From assembly GCA_030407085.1 (NCBI GenBank), contig CM059586.1:92129501-92193500 (forward strand): a DNA stretch of 64,000 bases, written 5' to 3'. Position numbers and translations under genes: made by a program. The stretch is from Trichopria drosophilae (Eukaryota; Arthropoda; Insecta; Hymenoptera; Diapriidae). Below the pieces are notes generated by a model. The model made no database searches. It worked only from the letters and a program-made list of their open reading frames with translations, and was not told the DNA's origin. This document shows, piece after piece, positions 1 to 12,057 of the stretch (positions within the stretch are counted from its first letter, which is position 1; every line of letters starts with the position of its first letter).

Positions 1-146
1 CCGTTATTTTTATTTAGAAAATCTACACGTCAACACACGTCAGTGGGGAGAACGCGTCAGGGGAAATATTAGAATAGGAGAAGAGAAAAATTAGAATAAG
101 GGAAGACATTAGAATAAGGGAAATTAGAATAAGGGAAGTACTACTG
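1..146. mobile_element. Pogo-like MITE, right part, cut by window edge
   Basis: The end reads CTACTG followed by TA and is preceded by repeated TTAGAATAAGGGAA blocks. The full-length relative at 63695-63919 has the same interior (ATTTAGAAAATC, CACACGTCAACA, GGGGAAATATTAGAAT). The left terminus lies before the window. Non-coding. Confidence 0.75.
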
Positions 147-1253
147 TACTTGACAATTTTGAATCATTTTCTTCTATTTATGATTTGTTTTTAATAAAAA
201 ATGTTTATATTTTAATGGGGCGTTAGAATACATCAAATTACTATAAATAATCAAAAAAGTAACGGTTTGTAAATATATTTAAACAATTGTTAATAACAAT
301 TCGTTCGAAACGTGTAAATAATTGGTCTGAAATATAAAATATTAGATTTTATTTATTTGTTGGCGTGGAAAATCTACTTGCAATTCGGAGTCCAATGAAA
401 ATTCCAAAAATGTTTTGTATTAATTTTTTAAGCTTATCAGTAATAAAAATAATGTAAAATTATAAATGTTTCGTGCAAAAACCAAAAATTATACGGCTAC
501 CTATGAACCATATGAGCCTAAAAAATTAAATGAAAAATTTCCCAATCCATAGAAAAGAATCCCAACGGTTGGAACATTATCTACGTCGAGAAAAAAACTG
601 TTAACTTCGTATTCCAAAATATTTTATTACAATTATAATAATTTCATATTTAAAATTAACACATTTAATATAAACACTTGAACACAATTATTTTCATTAA
701 TACACAAATAAACATCCATAAATACTTATCGTATGGAGACGCATACAAATAATTAGTTTTTAATAAAATGTCATGGATAACATAAAGCCGAAAATATACA
801 TGAATGTTCAGTAATAGAAAGAACTTAATTGGTAATATAAATGCATAATCAAGGCTATTTTATTGTTAAAAGTTGAAATAAAAATCAGACACTCGTAAGA
901 GTATTTTGCGGTCAATTATATATAATTTATGATCGTATTATCTAAAAATTGTAAAAATTAATTGAATAGACGTGTATAATACAGTTATTAATAATTGAGG
1001 TACACACTAAGGAGCGGATGTAAATTAATACAAATTAATTTCTATCGAATTACTAAACAGATGTAAAATTAATTATGTAATTCAAAACTACTTGATTTAG
1101 TGTTACTAAATAAAACTACAGTTTAAATAAGACTATATGAATAGAATCATTTAAATCAGTCAACATAGTTAGCAAATTGTCAAATTTGACTATTAATGCA
1201 AATCTAAATTAATAAAAACTGTGAAGTATTAAAAAGTACAAAATTATATAAAT
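147..1253. other. AT-rich 3' flank of EndoU gene
   Basis: No gene, tRNA or clear transposon end was seen. The stretch is very AT-rich with short A/T runs. It lies just downstream of the minus-strand EndoU stop codon, so its right part should hold the 3' UTR. Confidence 0.4.
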
Positions 1254-3446
1254 TTAAGAATGTTTAGTAGTTGTTTTATTAGAAAATGACTTCTTGTTCA
1301 TGTCATTGAACACTGGAAACACTGAGGCTAAATATTGTTTACCATCGGAGTCCATCGTGTATGTTATAATCGTAAATTTTTCATTACCCAGCACAATTTT
1401 ACATCCACGATTTGGTCTAGCATAGAAACAGAGTGTGTACAAAGCAATTTCAAACTCAGGAGGTGTACCGATGAACATGGAAGTAACTTTTGATTTTCCG
1501 CCATATCCAAAATCGAATTTCAATACTGCAAGTTTCTGCAATCAGAAAATATTCATTATTCATTTGACTGCATTTATTCCAGGTATAGTTATTATTAAAT
1601 ATAAATTTTTCACTCGTTAACATATTTTTTATGATCTTCCAATATTTATAAAACTTAACATATCCGTGAAATTAAATTTTTGTTTAGTTGCATAAAAGTT
1701 CATGAGAATAAAACATGAATTAATTGAAATACTTGTTAACCCATTAAGGACCAAATATACAGAAATTTAACATCTGAAGTTTTTCAAGTATATTTTCATT
1801 TCGGACGCCATTTTGGGGGCGGTCATATTGAATTTTTTGAAAATAGGCTTCACCAGATTAAAGTCCAGACATTTTTGACACGTTATTTGTACCTATCTAA
1901 GATTTTCTAATGCGGGAAATTGCTGAAAAAAAACGAGTTACGCAATAAGCGTAAACAATTCAATCTAAGACGTTTTAAAAATCAAATTTCCTATTTTCCT
2001 GGTATGGAGTTCAAATTACCTTTATTCCGGTAAATGAATGTAAAAGGGCACAAAATTAGCTTTAAAACAAATAAAAATTCGTCTCGACACGACATTTTTT
2101 GACTGAGATATGCCCAGTTAAATGTCACACATAGTTGACCCCTGTATTCTATGGGTTAACACGATACGCAGGGGCCTTCTTCTTTAACGAACCTTTTTAA
2201 ATCGAAATTTCACTATGTAGGACTTTAGATTCTATTTCAATTCATTCACCTCTACTTTCCTACCGAATAAATGCAATTTTTGTGTAACTTTTTGGAATCT
2301 GTTTTTCGTGGCCTAATACAAGAAAATTGGGTTTGAACATTTTGAAACGGTTTTTGACCTACGTGTAATTAATTTTTTTGAAAATGAATGTTCCCAGGAG
2401 AAGGCTCGTTCAAAAATTAACAAAATGTATGTAACGATTATTTTTTTATCGTTCTGCATTTGCGTATAAATTAATTAAATGACGCGACAACTGTAAAATT
2501 GGGGGATGGCAAGCTAAAATCTGACAGGTACCCCTCCTTAAATCCTTCTTAAGAAATCGGATAGTACACAAATTAGAAAATTGGGTGCTATAAACAAAAA
2601 GAATTTGAAAAATATGTTGTATTTCATAATATTATTGACATTATACTTACATTGGAAACATCAGCTCGGCTTATGTATCCCATGTAATTGATTCTATGTA
2701 GAGATTCTTCAGTAGTAAAAAAAATCCAATTATGCATTCCTATAATTCTTCGCTTAGGTTGCATTTCGATCATAAAAACATGTTCAAATGCACAACTCCC
2801 TGTTATATTCCTTTTTGACGCATCATTATTCCTTGCGTAGAAATCAAACCATATTGTTTTTAAGGTTTTTGTATACGTGTTTATATCCTTAGAAATATGG
2901 CCTTTCAATGCAAGAAAATCCATTGTTTTCTTTAGAATTTGTGTATCTAATAATGCCTTAATAAATTCGTCTTCTTCTATATTTTCAGTCGCAGTCAAAT
3001 GTTCTTGATGTAAGTAATTTACATCGAAATTATTATAAAGTTTTTTCAGAGCGACAATGGTTGGGACCTCATTTAAAAGTTGAGTGGACACTTTTATTAG
3101 GCTGGAAAAATAATATAATATAACATATTTTGGACCTTATATGAATGATATAGTACAAATACATACCGATCAGGTGCTATATCTATCTTACTACTCGAAT
3201 TTTTGTGACCTTGATAATTTAATGTTAAATTTGGATAAATGTAGTTTGGTAGCATAGCAAAAAGTTCTGATGATATTTTTTTTAATTCTATTGTTGATAT
3301 CTGTTCTTTACCTGTTAAATGTAAACTGCTTATTAATAAAGGTTCTGTTCATGGCATTCTATATTTTTAGATATGAAATACGTACTTAGAACTGCATTGA
3401 TGCTGACTAAACCAATGATTATAGAATACATAATATACGAGTTCAT
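1254..3446 (-). CDS. Secreted EndoU-type poly(U)-specific endoribonuclease
   Basis: Four exons, complement: 3446-3386, 3311-3167, 3101-2651 and 1535-1254. All junctions are GT/AG and the phases agree, giving 312 aa. Residues 1-20 (MNSYIMYSIIIGLVSINAVL) look like a signal peptide, so the enzyme is probably secreted or in the ER lumen. The XendoU domain fills the rest. The two catalytic His motifs are CAFEHVF (His176) and GMHNW (His192). The conserved C-terminal block FIGTPPEFEIALYTLCF follows the region of the catalytic Lys (K233 or K235 in YGGKSKV). Family members cut RNA at uridines in a metal-dependent way. All key residues are present, so the enzyme is probably active. The last intron (1536-2650) carries a TTAA-flanked insert. 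A known alternative name for such proteins is placental protein 11-like. Confidence 0.9.
1736..2159. mobile_element. TTAA-flanked element in EndoU intron
   Basis: TTAA lies at 1736-1739 and at 2156-2159. The inner ends are CCCATTAAGG on the left and, on the reverse strand of the right end, CCCATAG. This matches the other TTAA/CCCATTAA elements of the window, though the right end is diverged. No coding capacity. It occupies about 40% of the last EndoU intron. Confidence 0.6.
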
Positions 3447-4399
3447 CTTCTTGAACATTAGCTACTCTTGAGTACAAGTTTTAGAACTCTGGAAAAGAGA
3501 TTAGTGTTAAAAACCAAAATTAAATAGTATTTCTCCCCTTCCTTCTCTTTAGAAATAAAGAAAAAGTATTAATGGAACCACGATAAAACGATTTTAACAT
3601 ATGTAAATAGTAGAATTAACAACATGAAAGGTTATCACTGATATTTGAGGTTATGCATGTACGAACAATTTCCCAGACAGCAAAATTGAAAAGAGTTCAG
3701 AATGATTGCGAAATGTGCTCTAAAAGAAGTCAGATGTCCGACTTTCTGATGGGTTTCTTAACATGATATCATTACGAGATCTTTATTAAGGTTCCCTCAC
3801 TTTCTACTCGACCGGAAAATTTTTCGCAGTTTCTCGCAGTAATGCCGGTATGCCGAACTTGACCCCGAGAGTGTTTTGTTTATGTCATTGTTATGAGATG
3901 ACATCTTCGCATATGAAACTACATTGTTCGTGATTCATTAAATAAGTATTGATTTAAAATTGTGACAAATGAATTTTGTCAGCTTTAAAACGTTTTAATC
4001 TGCACGCTATATGACCTGACTTTAAAACAATATTAAATTTTGTTGTTTTTGGTATTACATTTTTTATATTGCAAGCTTAGAACAAAAAAAAAATATTAAT
4101 GAAATTCGAGAGAAAAACAGTCCACATGAATAGAAGGGGAACAAGATCGCTCGACAAACTGGGGAGGTGGAACGATTGAGAGCGGCTCTATTGAGAGGGT
4201 CGACTGTATAAGTGGCAAAGAAATTTTATTTTCTGAGTCTCCTTTTGTGAGAATTATATTTATTTAAGTAACTCAAAAACCCCGGAACGATATTAAAAAT
4301 CATACATTATACGATTTTAGTATTGCTATATACAGTATACACATGTCTAGACTTGACTTATTTGAAATTCCAGAACACTGTTTACTAACAAACTTACGG
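3447..4399. other. EndoU upstream flank with a dispersed repeat
   Basis: This is the 5' side of the EndoU gene and should contain its promoter; no specific box is claimed. 3673-3785 is a copy of a repeat found again at 7820-7932. Nothing else was recognised. Confidence 0.4.
3673..3785. repeat. Dispersed repeat, copy 1
   Basis: Starts CAGACAGCAAAAT, continues GAGTTCAGAATGATT and GTGCTCTAAAAGAAGTCAGA. About 110 bp, directly repeated at 7820-7932 with scattered mismatches. The two copies flank the foldback element and the Penelope relic. Confidence 0.7.
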
Positions 4400-6485
4400 T
4401 ATGCCAATGGGAGCTCAAACCGGGCGGGCAGCCCTCCCGCAGCACATTTAACTTTTCAAATGATGATTAAAAATATAAGAGCGTAAAAATAAACTTTTTT
4501 CTGATTAGATATCGGTTCATATTATCATTAAGAAAGTTTATGCACTATTTTTAAACCATCAAATTACTTATATTGTTTATAAAGATCGTTAAAAGCTTAA
4601 AAACCGGCACTTTTGTCACTTTAACGCTTCAATATCGAAAATAAAGCAAAATAGAGCAAAATTGCACTAAAGCTTTTTTGTAGTGCGTAAAATTTCCTAC
4701 AAAAAAGTCACCAGTAGCCCTACAGTCTAATTTTAATAGTTTAGCTACAAACAACACTGGAACGTCAACTTGCAGTTTGATCGATAACCAATGTAGAATA
4801 TTAGGAACATTTTGTTTAAATTCGTGCTTTCTTTTTGGCTAAACTATTAATGTTAGACTAAAGCTGCCAGTGACTTTTTAGTAGAAAATTTTACGCACTA
4901 CAAAAAAGCTTTAGTGCAATTTTGCTCTATTTTGCTTTATTTTCGATATTGAAGCGTTAAAGTGAAAAAAGTGCCGGTTTTTAAGCTTTTAACGATTTTT
5001 ATAAACCATATAAGTAATTAGATGGTTTAAAAGTAGTGCATAAACTTTCTTAACCAATTAACGCCTGAAATGACAATTTTTATACTTCATTTTCAATCCA
5101 GTATTTCGTATCAAAATCAAAGTTGAAAACAATTGAGAGGTACATATCCTACTGTTTTCGAGGTCGCTCTTCAAGATTCCGAGGTCAAAATTGAGTTTCA
5201 GGCATCAGAAATTCCAATATGGCGCTAAATATGAAAAAAATTTCCAAAAAATTGGGAATTTTTTATTTTTATCAATTTTTTTCGAGCTATTAGAATATTG
5301 GAATTTTATTGAAACTTTGCATAATGGTGCATAAAATAGTTGAATTTTGAGAAAAAATTTTACTTTTATACCCTACATCATTCTAACGACCTCAAAATGG
5401 CGTCAACAATGAACATTTCTTTTGAGGAATTTCTGGACGCACTAACTCAAAAACTACGAACTTTAAAAAAAAATGCTTACAGTGAAAAGTTCTTAAAATT
5501 CATCAAGCAATATAGTGGAATTTTTTGATGACATTTTGAGACATTTTTTTTCAACATTTTTTTCAAAATTGTAATTTATTTACAAAAAATTCTGAAAAAC
5601 ATTTAGTGTATTCTCTGATGAATTCTAAGAGTTATTTGTTCTTTGCAATTTTTTCTAAAAGTTGATAGTTTTCGAGGAAATGAATTTCAAATATTATAGT
5701 TTAGGATTTTTTCCCCAAAAAAACTATCAACTTTTCGAAAAAATTGCAAAGAACAAATAACTCTTAGAATTCATCAGGGAATACACTAAATTTTTTTCAG
5801 AATTTTTTGTAAATAAATTACAATTTAAAAAAAAATGTTGAAAAAAAATTTCTCAAAATATCATCAAAAAATTTTGAAAAAATTCCACTATATCGCTTGA
5901 TGAATTCTAAGAACTTTTCATTCTAAGCATTTTTTTTTAAAGTTCGTAGTTTTTGAGTTAGTGCATCCAGAAATTTCTCAAAGGAATTTTCATTGTTGAC
6001 GTCATTTTGAGGTCGTTAGAATGATGTAGGGTATAAAAGTAAAATTTTTTCTGAAAATTCAACTATTTTATGCATCATTATGCACGGTTCCAATAGAATT
6101 CCAAAAATTCTAATAGCTCGAAAAAATTGATAGGAATAAATGATTCTCAATTTTTTTGAATTTTTTTTTAAATTCGGCACCATATTGGAATTCCTGATGG
6201 CTGAAACTCAATTTTGACCTCAGAATCTTGAAGAACGACCTCGAAAACAATAGGATATATTCTTTCAATTGTTTTCAACTTCGATTTTGATACGAAATAT
6301 TTGATTGAAAATGAAGTATAAAAAATGCCAATTCAGGCGTTAATGGGTTAATGATACTATGAACCGATATCTAATCATAAAAAAGTTTATTTTTACGCTC
6401 TTATATTTTTAATCATCATTTGAAAAGTTAAATGAGCTGCGTGAGGGCTGCCCGCCCGGTTTGAGTGAGCAGCGCTCCCAAAGGT
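4400..6485. mobile_element. Foldback element interrupted by a TTAA insert
   Basis: Left arm is about 4400-4745, loop about 4746-4855, and right arm 4855-5049 continued at 6352-6485. The outer arm carries an unusually GC-rich block (ACCGGGCGGGCAGCC and its complement near 6450), and the inner arm carries AAAAAGCTTTAGTGCAAT on the reverse strand. The right arm is split by the TTAA element at 5050-6351. Without that insert the arms pair continuously. A diverged relative of the inner part lies at 46500-46760. No transposase is seen. Confidence 0.8.
5050..6351. mobile_element. TTAA-flanked foldback element, full length
   Basis: TTAA at 5050-5053 and 6348-6351. Inner ends are CCAATTAACGCC and, in complement, CCCATTAACGCC. 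The whole element is one palindrome centred near 5.7 kb: the 5' side (CGAGGTCGCTCTTCAAGATT) recurs in complement near 6225. The TTAA target is typical of the piggyBac superfamily, but no transposase is present. The same 5' part recurs, truncated, at 25026-25283 in the Lon intron. Confidence 0.85.
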
Positions 6486-6546
6486 TTCAGTGTAGTCCTC
6501 GAGTAGTAACATAGTTAAAATTTTCAAAAATCAAAATATCAGGATA

Positions 6547-7093
6547 GTGTCAACACCTTTTAAAACCAATATTGCACAAATTAAACCAAGAAAAGACAGA
6601 CTTCCCTTTGAAAAACAAAGTGAAGTTGTTTATAAAATTCCTTGTTTTCAGTGTAACAAATCTTATATCGGACACACGTACAGGCCTCTAAAAACCAACC
6701 ATAGGCTTGAAACTGGACACGATTTTGATTATGACAACACCATAATCCTGGCAAAAGAAAAAACCTGGGTAAAAACAGATCATCTTGAAAATTATTTTAT
6801 TAAAAAAGAGAGCAACACCGTCAACATCCGGTTCGAAACATCAAATCTACCGGAAGTGTACCATCCCTTTCTGTATTGAATCCCATTTTATCTTCTAAAT
6901 TCATACATAGTTTGTCAACGGTTCCTTTATTCTTAGTACGACACCAACAACACATATAAAACTTCATATCCCCTAATTTAGTATAATTACGACGCAATTA
7001 CCACTGGTTTCTTACATAGCCTTGAAGAGGATTCATATTCGAGTCGAAATGTTGCTAGATTTTCATTTATTATTTATATTAAAAAAAAAAAAA
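6547..7093 (+). pseudogene. Penelope-like element relic: GIY-YIG endonuclease end
   Basis: The reading frame 6547-6879 (110 codons) holds VVYKIPCFQCNKSYIGHTYR, the GIY-YIG nuclease start with the Cys pair usual in Penelope-like elements, then RLETGHDFDYDN and, at its end, LPEVYHPFLY. Between LKT and HRLETGH the usual His-rich stretch is missing, so there is an internal deletion. Upstream reverse transcriptase sequence is not visible. A 3' tail follows, with TCGAGTCGAAATGTTGC at about 7039 and an A-run at 7081-7093. It is a 5'-truncated, dead copy. Confidence 0.8.
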
Positions 7094-9013
7094 ATTATTA
7101 ACCCTTATCTGTTTTTTTCCCTTTCCTCTAATTTTTTAATCGTTATTAAACTCAACTATTTTTAATTTCTATTATATATAAAATAACCAACACTATTTAA
7201 GAATATATTAACTCAAAAACACCACAAATCAAACAATGCATTAACCCCTTTCTTTCCATGCGGCCAGCAATTTTACTTCATTTTTAAATTCATACTTTTT
7301 ATGTTCAACGATCAAACATATTATCGTCAATGGATATTCTACTATTTTTGGATATGCTCTTTTCAAGTCAGGCCATGGTTTTTGTTTTCAAATCATCGTT
7401 TTATTAAGTCGACGGTTTGAAACTGAAGAATACGGGAAAAAATAAAAAACTTTTTCACAAATCTTTTTCTCTCTTTCGATAATCAATTCCGATTAAGGTA
7501 CTCCTTTGTGTCTAGTGTACTAATTGAATGTATAAATGTGTTAAATATTTACGCATAACTGCGAAAGTTGACTTTTTTATATATGGTTTTATTTATTTAT
7601 ATAATTAACAACAGATCAACGTAAAATACTGAGAATTTATGTACATAACTATATCGCACGTTGATCAATGATATTTAATGAAACCAACAAATTTTTGTAT
7701 TTACCTTACATATTTTTGTTACTCCAACTAAAAATCACTGAATTTTTGTTGAAACGGTAAAAAACTACTGCTACTTGTTTTAAAAAATTCCTAAAAAATT
7801 TGTTTAAAGTGTTCATACCAGACAGCAAAATAAAAAAGAGTTCAGAATGATTTCTAAATGTGCTCTAAAAGAAGTCAGATGTCCCACATTCTGAGAGTTT
7901 TCTGAACATAATGCCATTATGAAATCTTTATGAACTTAACAACAAAACCTTGGTATCGAAATATTAGCGCGAATAGGGAATTTATGTCTACCATAAATAG
8001 GCTTATCGTCAGTCACTGGAATTATCCAGAATTGATGTCGAAAATGTGGATTAGATAAAAAGGAAATTGTGTAGAGCTCCAAGCAAAAAAAGAATAACCA
8101 CATTGTTTGGTATCGTACACAAGACATAATTCCCAGGTATCATCAACGGAAAAATGAATGGAGCACATTTTTCAATCACCTTTTAACCTAAATTTGGTTT
8201 TACCATCTTGAAAAGCCGAAAAAGAAAAAAAAGGAGAATTAACCAACAAAGGATCCAAAACCATACATTTCATATGGAGTTATCGACAATTCAAAATTCC
8301 CGCCGAAGGTACCGAGTCAAACTTCCGATAGAGGACCACAGTGGTGTCCCAAAAATTACAAAAATAGGCTCTAAGACTATAAACTTATATAGTCCAAGCC
8401 TGGCCATACAGCAGAAAGTAAAGAAGAAAAGGAAGAAAAAGAAGAAAATGTCGTGCCAGAAATGAGGGGAATCGTTCCTTGTTTAACTTTCTCCTTCGGC
8501 ACAAATATGTGTAATTCGTGCACACTCGTGCCGAAGGATTGGTATAATCATTGACATATAAAATCATAGATGCCGCCATCTTTGATAAGATACGATTGGG
8601 CTATATATATCGCCCACCTTGAAATTTAGAACATAAGGTGGCTTTCACAGTCACAACCCAGCCTCCAGCTCCTTCCTGTACATACCTAAGCAAGTTGTGT
8701 GTCGTAAGAATGGAAAGGAAAGCCTCCACGTCGATTGGAATGATCCTCAGATGTCATGACTTGAGTAATTGAAGCTTGGTGATTTTTATTTTTAATGTTC
8801 GATTAACCAGGTTGTATACACCATTCAAACCACATCCAATCCACAACACCACACAATACGTTTCAAACTGTATGTATTCAACTGTTTTTTTCACTTTTCA
8901 TGTATATGTGGATCTCTAGTTCTTCAGTAAAATACAACGGCATACATACGGGGCATTCCACGCCGACTCGCCAGTTTCTGAGAACGACCATCAGCGAATT
9001 TGTTCGATATTTT
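7094..9013. other. Gene-free region with short repeats
   Basis: Contains the second copy of the 3673 repeat (7820-7932), a Lys/Arg-rich purine tract near 8210-8460 that only mimics coding sequence, and a hairpin with arms CCTTCGGCAC and GTGCCGAAGG near 8490-8540. No gene was recognised. Confidence 0.4.
7820..7932. repeat. Dispersed repeat, copy 2
   Basis: Same order of blocks as 3673-3785: CAGACAGCAAAAT, GAGTTCAGAATGATT, then GTGCTCTAAAAGAAGTCAGA. Same orientation. Confidence 0.7.
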
Positions 9014-9079
9014 TATACACACCGTCCCACATTGATAGGGGCACCTCATTTTTTATATTATTGTCTTTATTATTTTAAC

Positions 9080-9303
9080 AAACTAACTTCCCTTATTCTA
9101 ATGTCTTCCGTTATTCTAATTTTTTCTCTTCTCCTATTCTAATATTTCCCCTCACGCGTTCTCCCCACTGACGTGTGTGGACGTGTGGATTTTCTAAATA
9201 CAAATAACGCCGCATGCGCAACAAAAGAAAAAGAGACAAAAGTGAGACTACAAATCTAAGTAGTGGGGTAGAGGGGAAAATTAGAATAAGGGAAGGACTA
9301 CTG
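9080..9303. mobile_element. Pogo-like MITE nested in 9014-11678
   Basis: Same family as 1-146 and 63695-63919: CTTCCCTTATTCTAATGTCT at the left, GGGGAAAATTAGAATAAGGG and CTACTG-TA at the right. The extreme left CAGT end is degraded. Confidence 0.8.
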
Positions 9304-9839
9304 TAATTCGTATATTTTTATAGTTTTAATGAAAAAAACTGTGTCCTATATTAATAGGGGCATTTACATTTTGTTGAACTTTTATCATCAAGGAACTGAA
9401 ATTATTAATTGCTGATGTTCTTTTCATGTTATGTCGTTTCTTAATGCCACTTCCAATGAAAAGACAGGTGACTAATTGAATTAGTAATGATTTTTATTAA
9501 TACAGAGTAAAAAGCGACTAATTCGGATGTTACATTACTAATTTCAACTTAGTTATTGTATTTAATAATACAAAAAATCAATTGGTTAAAGTTGGCTAAC
9601 GAATTGGTAGTTATTATTAATGAATTAGTAGTTTTTTAGTCTTTATTAGCAAAACTAATGTTTATAATGCCCCGAGTTTAGAAAGAATGACCAAATTTTA
9701 TTTATGAAAAAATGCAAAAAAGGCCTAAACTAAAACCCCGTCACGTGTACGCATGCTACACTTTTGGAAAAGAGAAGAAACACTGAATACATGAATAATC
9801 GAAGATAAGTAAAATAAATATACTTATTTGTTCCGGACA

Positions 9840-9930
9840 GAATCGAATTGCGTTAACTGCGGTACCCGGCGTGGGTTTTTCTGCAGTTTTCCCCACGCCA
9901 TTGCACACCCGAATGGGGGTACTTCTCAAA
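9840..9930. repeat. GC-rich block shared with 21755-21850
   Basis: Contains GCGGTACCCGGCGTGGG, then CCCACGCCATTGCACACCCG and AATGGGGGTAC. The complement of this order is at 21755-21850. Inside it can fold, since GGCGTGGG pairs with CCCACGCC. Function unknown. Confidence 0.65.
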
Positions 9931-10247
9931 AAGTCGGCTGCAGCCGCAATGAAGGGTGCCTATAGGTTTTATGTACGAGCCCTTCATACTTGGTGACGAC
10001 ACGTGCGATATTAGAAATTATTGTAAAAAATTGGTGTAACTGAGGAGTCGCTGCATAATTTAACGCTATAATGATTTACATGAGTAGTGAAATTTCGATT
10101 CGGAGCAAGGTATCCTAAAATCGGAGCAAGGTGCGTTTGAGTTTTGGAGCAAGGAGAATTTGGAATTGGAGCAGAGCACATTTCGGAGTGGGATCGATGT
10201 CTATTCGTAATTCGGAGCACGGTTCGTTTGCTATTCTGTTATATATA

Positions 10248-11095
10248 GGGGAAGTAGGGGCAAAATGGGATGGTTTTGGAAAAACTTGTATACAAAAAAT
10301 ATGGGGCATAAGAATGGTTAGGTGTGGTTTAGAAACCCTTATTTAGGTCCTCAACTAACTTATTAGGAAACGCATTTAAAAAAAGGATATGTTTAATATT
10401 CCAAATTTCAATTTTACGAAAAAACTTTTCTTTGAGAAATCTGAAAATACAGGGGCAAAACGTGACGGGGTGTAAAAATGACTTCTGGAAAGGTTTGACA
10501 GAGAGAGAGAAAGATAGAGAGGGAAAGAGAGGCAGAAGAAGAGAGAGGGAGAGAGAGAGAGAGAGAGATTGATTAAAAATTTATTTATTAATGTCCTGGC
10601 CACTATGAGCTGTGGACACAACTCAAGAGAGAGAGAGAGGAAGATGGAGAAAGAGAGAGAGAGGGAAAGAGAGTTCTTACTTATCTCTGTGAACCTAAAT
10701 CAAAACGGAATACATCCCACTTTGCCCCAAAATAGAATTTTTTTAAACACGTCGTAAAAAATCATCCTCAACCCCAAATGAAACAAATAAAAAACGAAAG
10801 TTGAGTGTAAGAGAAGACTATTAAGTCATCCAATTCAGATTTTAATTACGCTTAATTTATTGATACTTACTAATCGATTGAAAATATGTATGAATTTACA
10901 AATTGACTTCGACTTCCTAGGTCATGATCGAACGGTTGGTAAATACTGAATGGAAACTGAAATATGTTTCAAAATTTGTATTACGATAACTCTTTTGTAA
11001 ATAAACAATGCAAACAAATACATAGGAAATGTTCTAATACAGCGAAACGCCAAAATCCCACATTGCCCCGTATCCCACTTTGCCCCTACTTCCCC
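10248..11095. mobile_element. TA-flanked MITE with GGGGAAGTAGGGGC ends
   Basis: TA then GGGGAAGTAGGGGCAAAATG at the left; the complement (TTTGCCCCTACTTCCCC, then TA) is at the right. The end motif GGGGCAAA.TGGGAT is repeated inside at about 10451 and near 11060. About 848 bp, non-coding, with two purine (GA) tracts in the middle. Confidence 0.8.
10498..10675. repeat. Two GA-rich purine tracts
   Basis: Almost pure A/G runs at 10498-10568 and 10624-10672, mainly (GA)n, with a mixed spacer between them. Both lie inside the MITE 10248-11095. Confidence 0.9.
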
Positions 11096-11890
11096 TAATC
11101 CTGCTTACAATAATGCTGCAAAACTTGATTTGTCTTTTGTGTATGAGGGCCGAAAAACCTACAAATTAAAAAGCCGACAGGTAAAACCGATACTTAAAAA
11201 ATTGATTGTCCACTTGTTGATGTGTCTATTTTTAATGTGTCGCCTTTTTGACTGTTCGTTTTTGTCTTGTCAGTTTTTTGATTTGTCGATTTTTTCGATC
11301 AAGTAAGTGTGGTATAAATAAGGGCTCTTAAAAATTTTCTATGAATTATGTGATTCTTAAAAATGAATCTGTGTGTTCAAACCCGACGATTATGTTATTT
11401 ATTACTAATAATTTGTAAATATACTTTCCTTCCAAAAATAAATCAATTTATTTTTAAAAAAATGTTTCTTTAAGTGCCTCTATTAATGTGGGACATCACT
11501 TTTTCGCTAAAAGTGGCGAAATATACGTAGAAATAATGTATTGCTTACAAAACTTTTACGAATATTCGTTAATTCAATTCTATATTACACTTAAAAAGTT
11601 TCGTGTATTTAGTTAAAATAATAAAATAAATAATAAAGAAAAATGGTGTGCCCCTATCAATGTGGGACGGAGTGTATAGTTATATTCCGGTGAAATACGT
11701 TTTGTCAAATTTTTCAGATTTTTAAAATCATTTCCTGATAAATGAGAATTTTTCAGAAATTTCAAACGCCTTAAAACCCTTGGTTATATATCGTCCAGTA
11801 ACAAATCACAAATGAAATTGTTCATTTCAAAATGTACTTGTGAACATTGTGAACATTTTGCTGCATCTGTTTTTTTTTTAATATTCAATA
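11096..11890. other. Tail of the 9014 element and unannotated flank
   Basis: 11096-11678 belongs to the transposon ending there. 11679-11890 is AT-rich sequence in which I see nothing. Confidence 0.4.
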
Positions 11891-12057
11891 GGGTAGATGT
11901 ACCAATACCAATTACTAGGGGCCATCTAACCTATTACTGCGGCTTGTGTGTTTCTATTACTGCGGTCATAACCTCATAAGAAATACATGTATCCGCAGTA
12001 ATAGGGACAGAACGCAGTAATAGGTCAGATGGCCCCCAGTAATTGGTATATCTACCC
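11891..12057. mobile_element. Small palindromic MITE, 167 bp
   Basis: Ends GGGTAGATGTACCAATACC and its near-perfect complement, each flanked by TA. Inner arms carry GGGGCCATCT and CTATTACTGCGG with complements. Non-autonomous. Confidence 0.85.

Larger units (their letters stand above)
9014..11678. mobile_element. TA-flanked DNA transposon with about 30-bp inverted ends
   Basis: Left end reads CCGTCCCACATTGATAGGGG at about 9022; the complement of this lies at about 11650-11671, each next to TATACAC. This gives TIRs of about 30 bp with one or two mismatches and a TA target, as in Tc1/mariner-related elements. Weaker echoes of the end occur inside (near 9350 and 11490). It carries two nested inserts (9080-9303 and 10248-11095). 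No transposase frame was recognised. Confidence 0.75.

Noticed and set aside
8208..8465. Lys/Arg-rich 85-codon frame resembling a basic nuclear protein
   Set aside because: Comes from an A/G-rich tract; no homologous motif and composition unlike the real genes.
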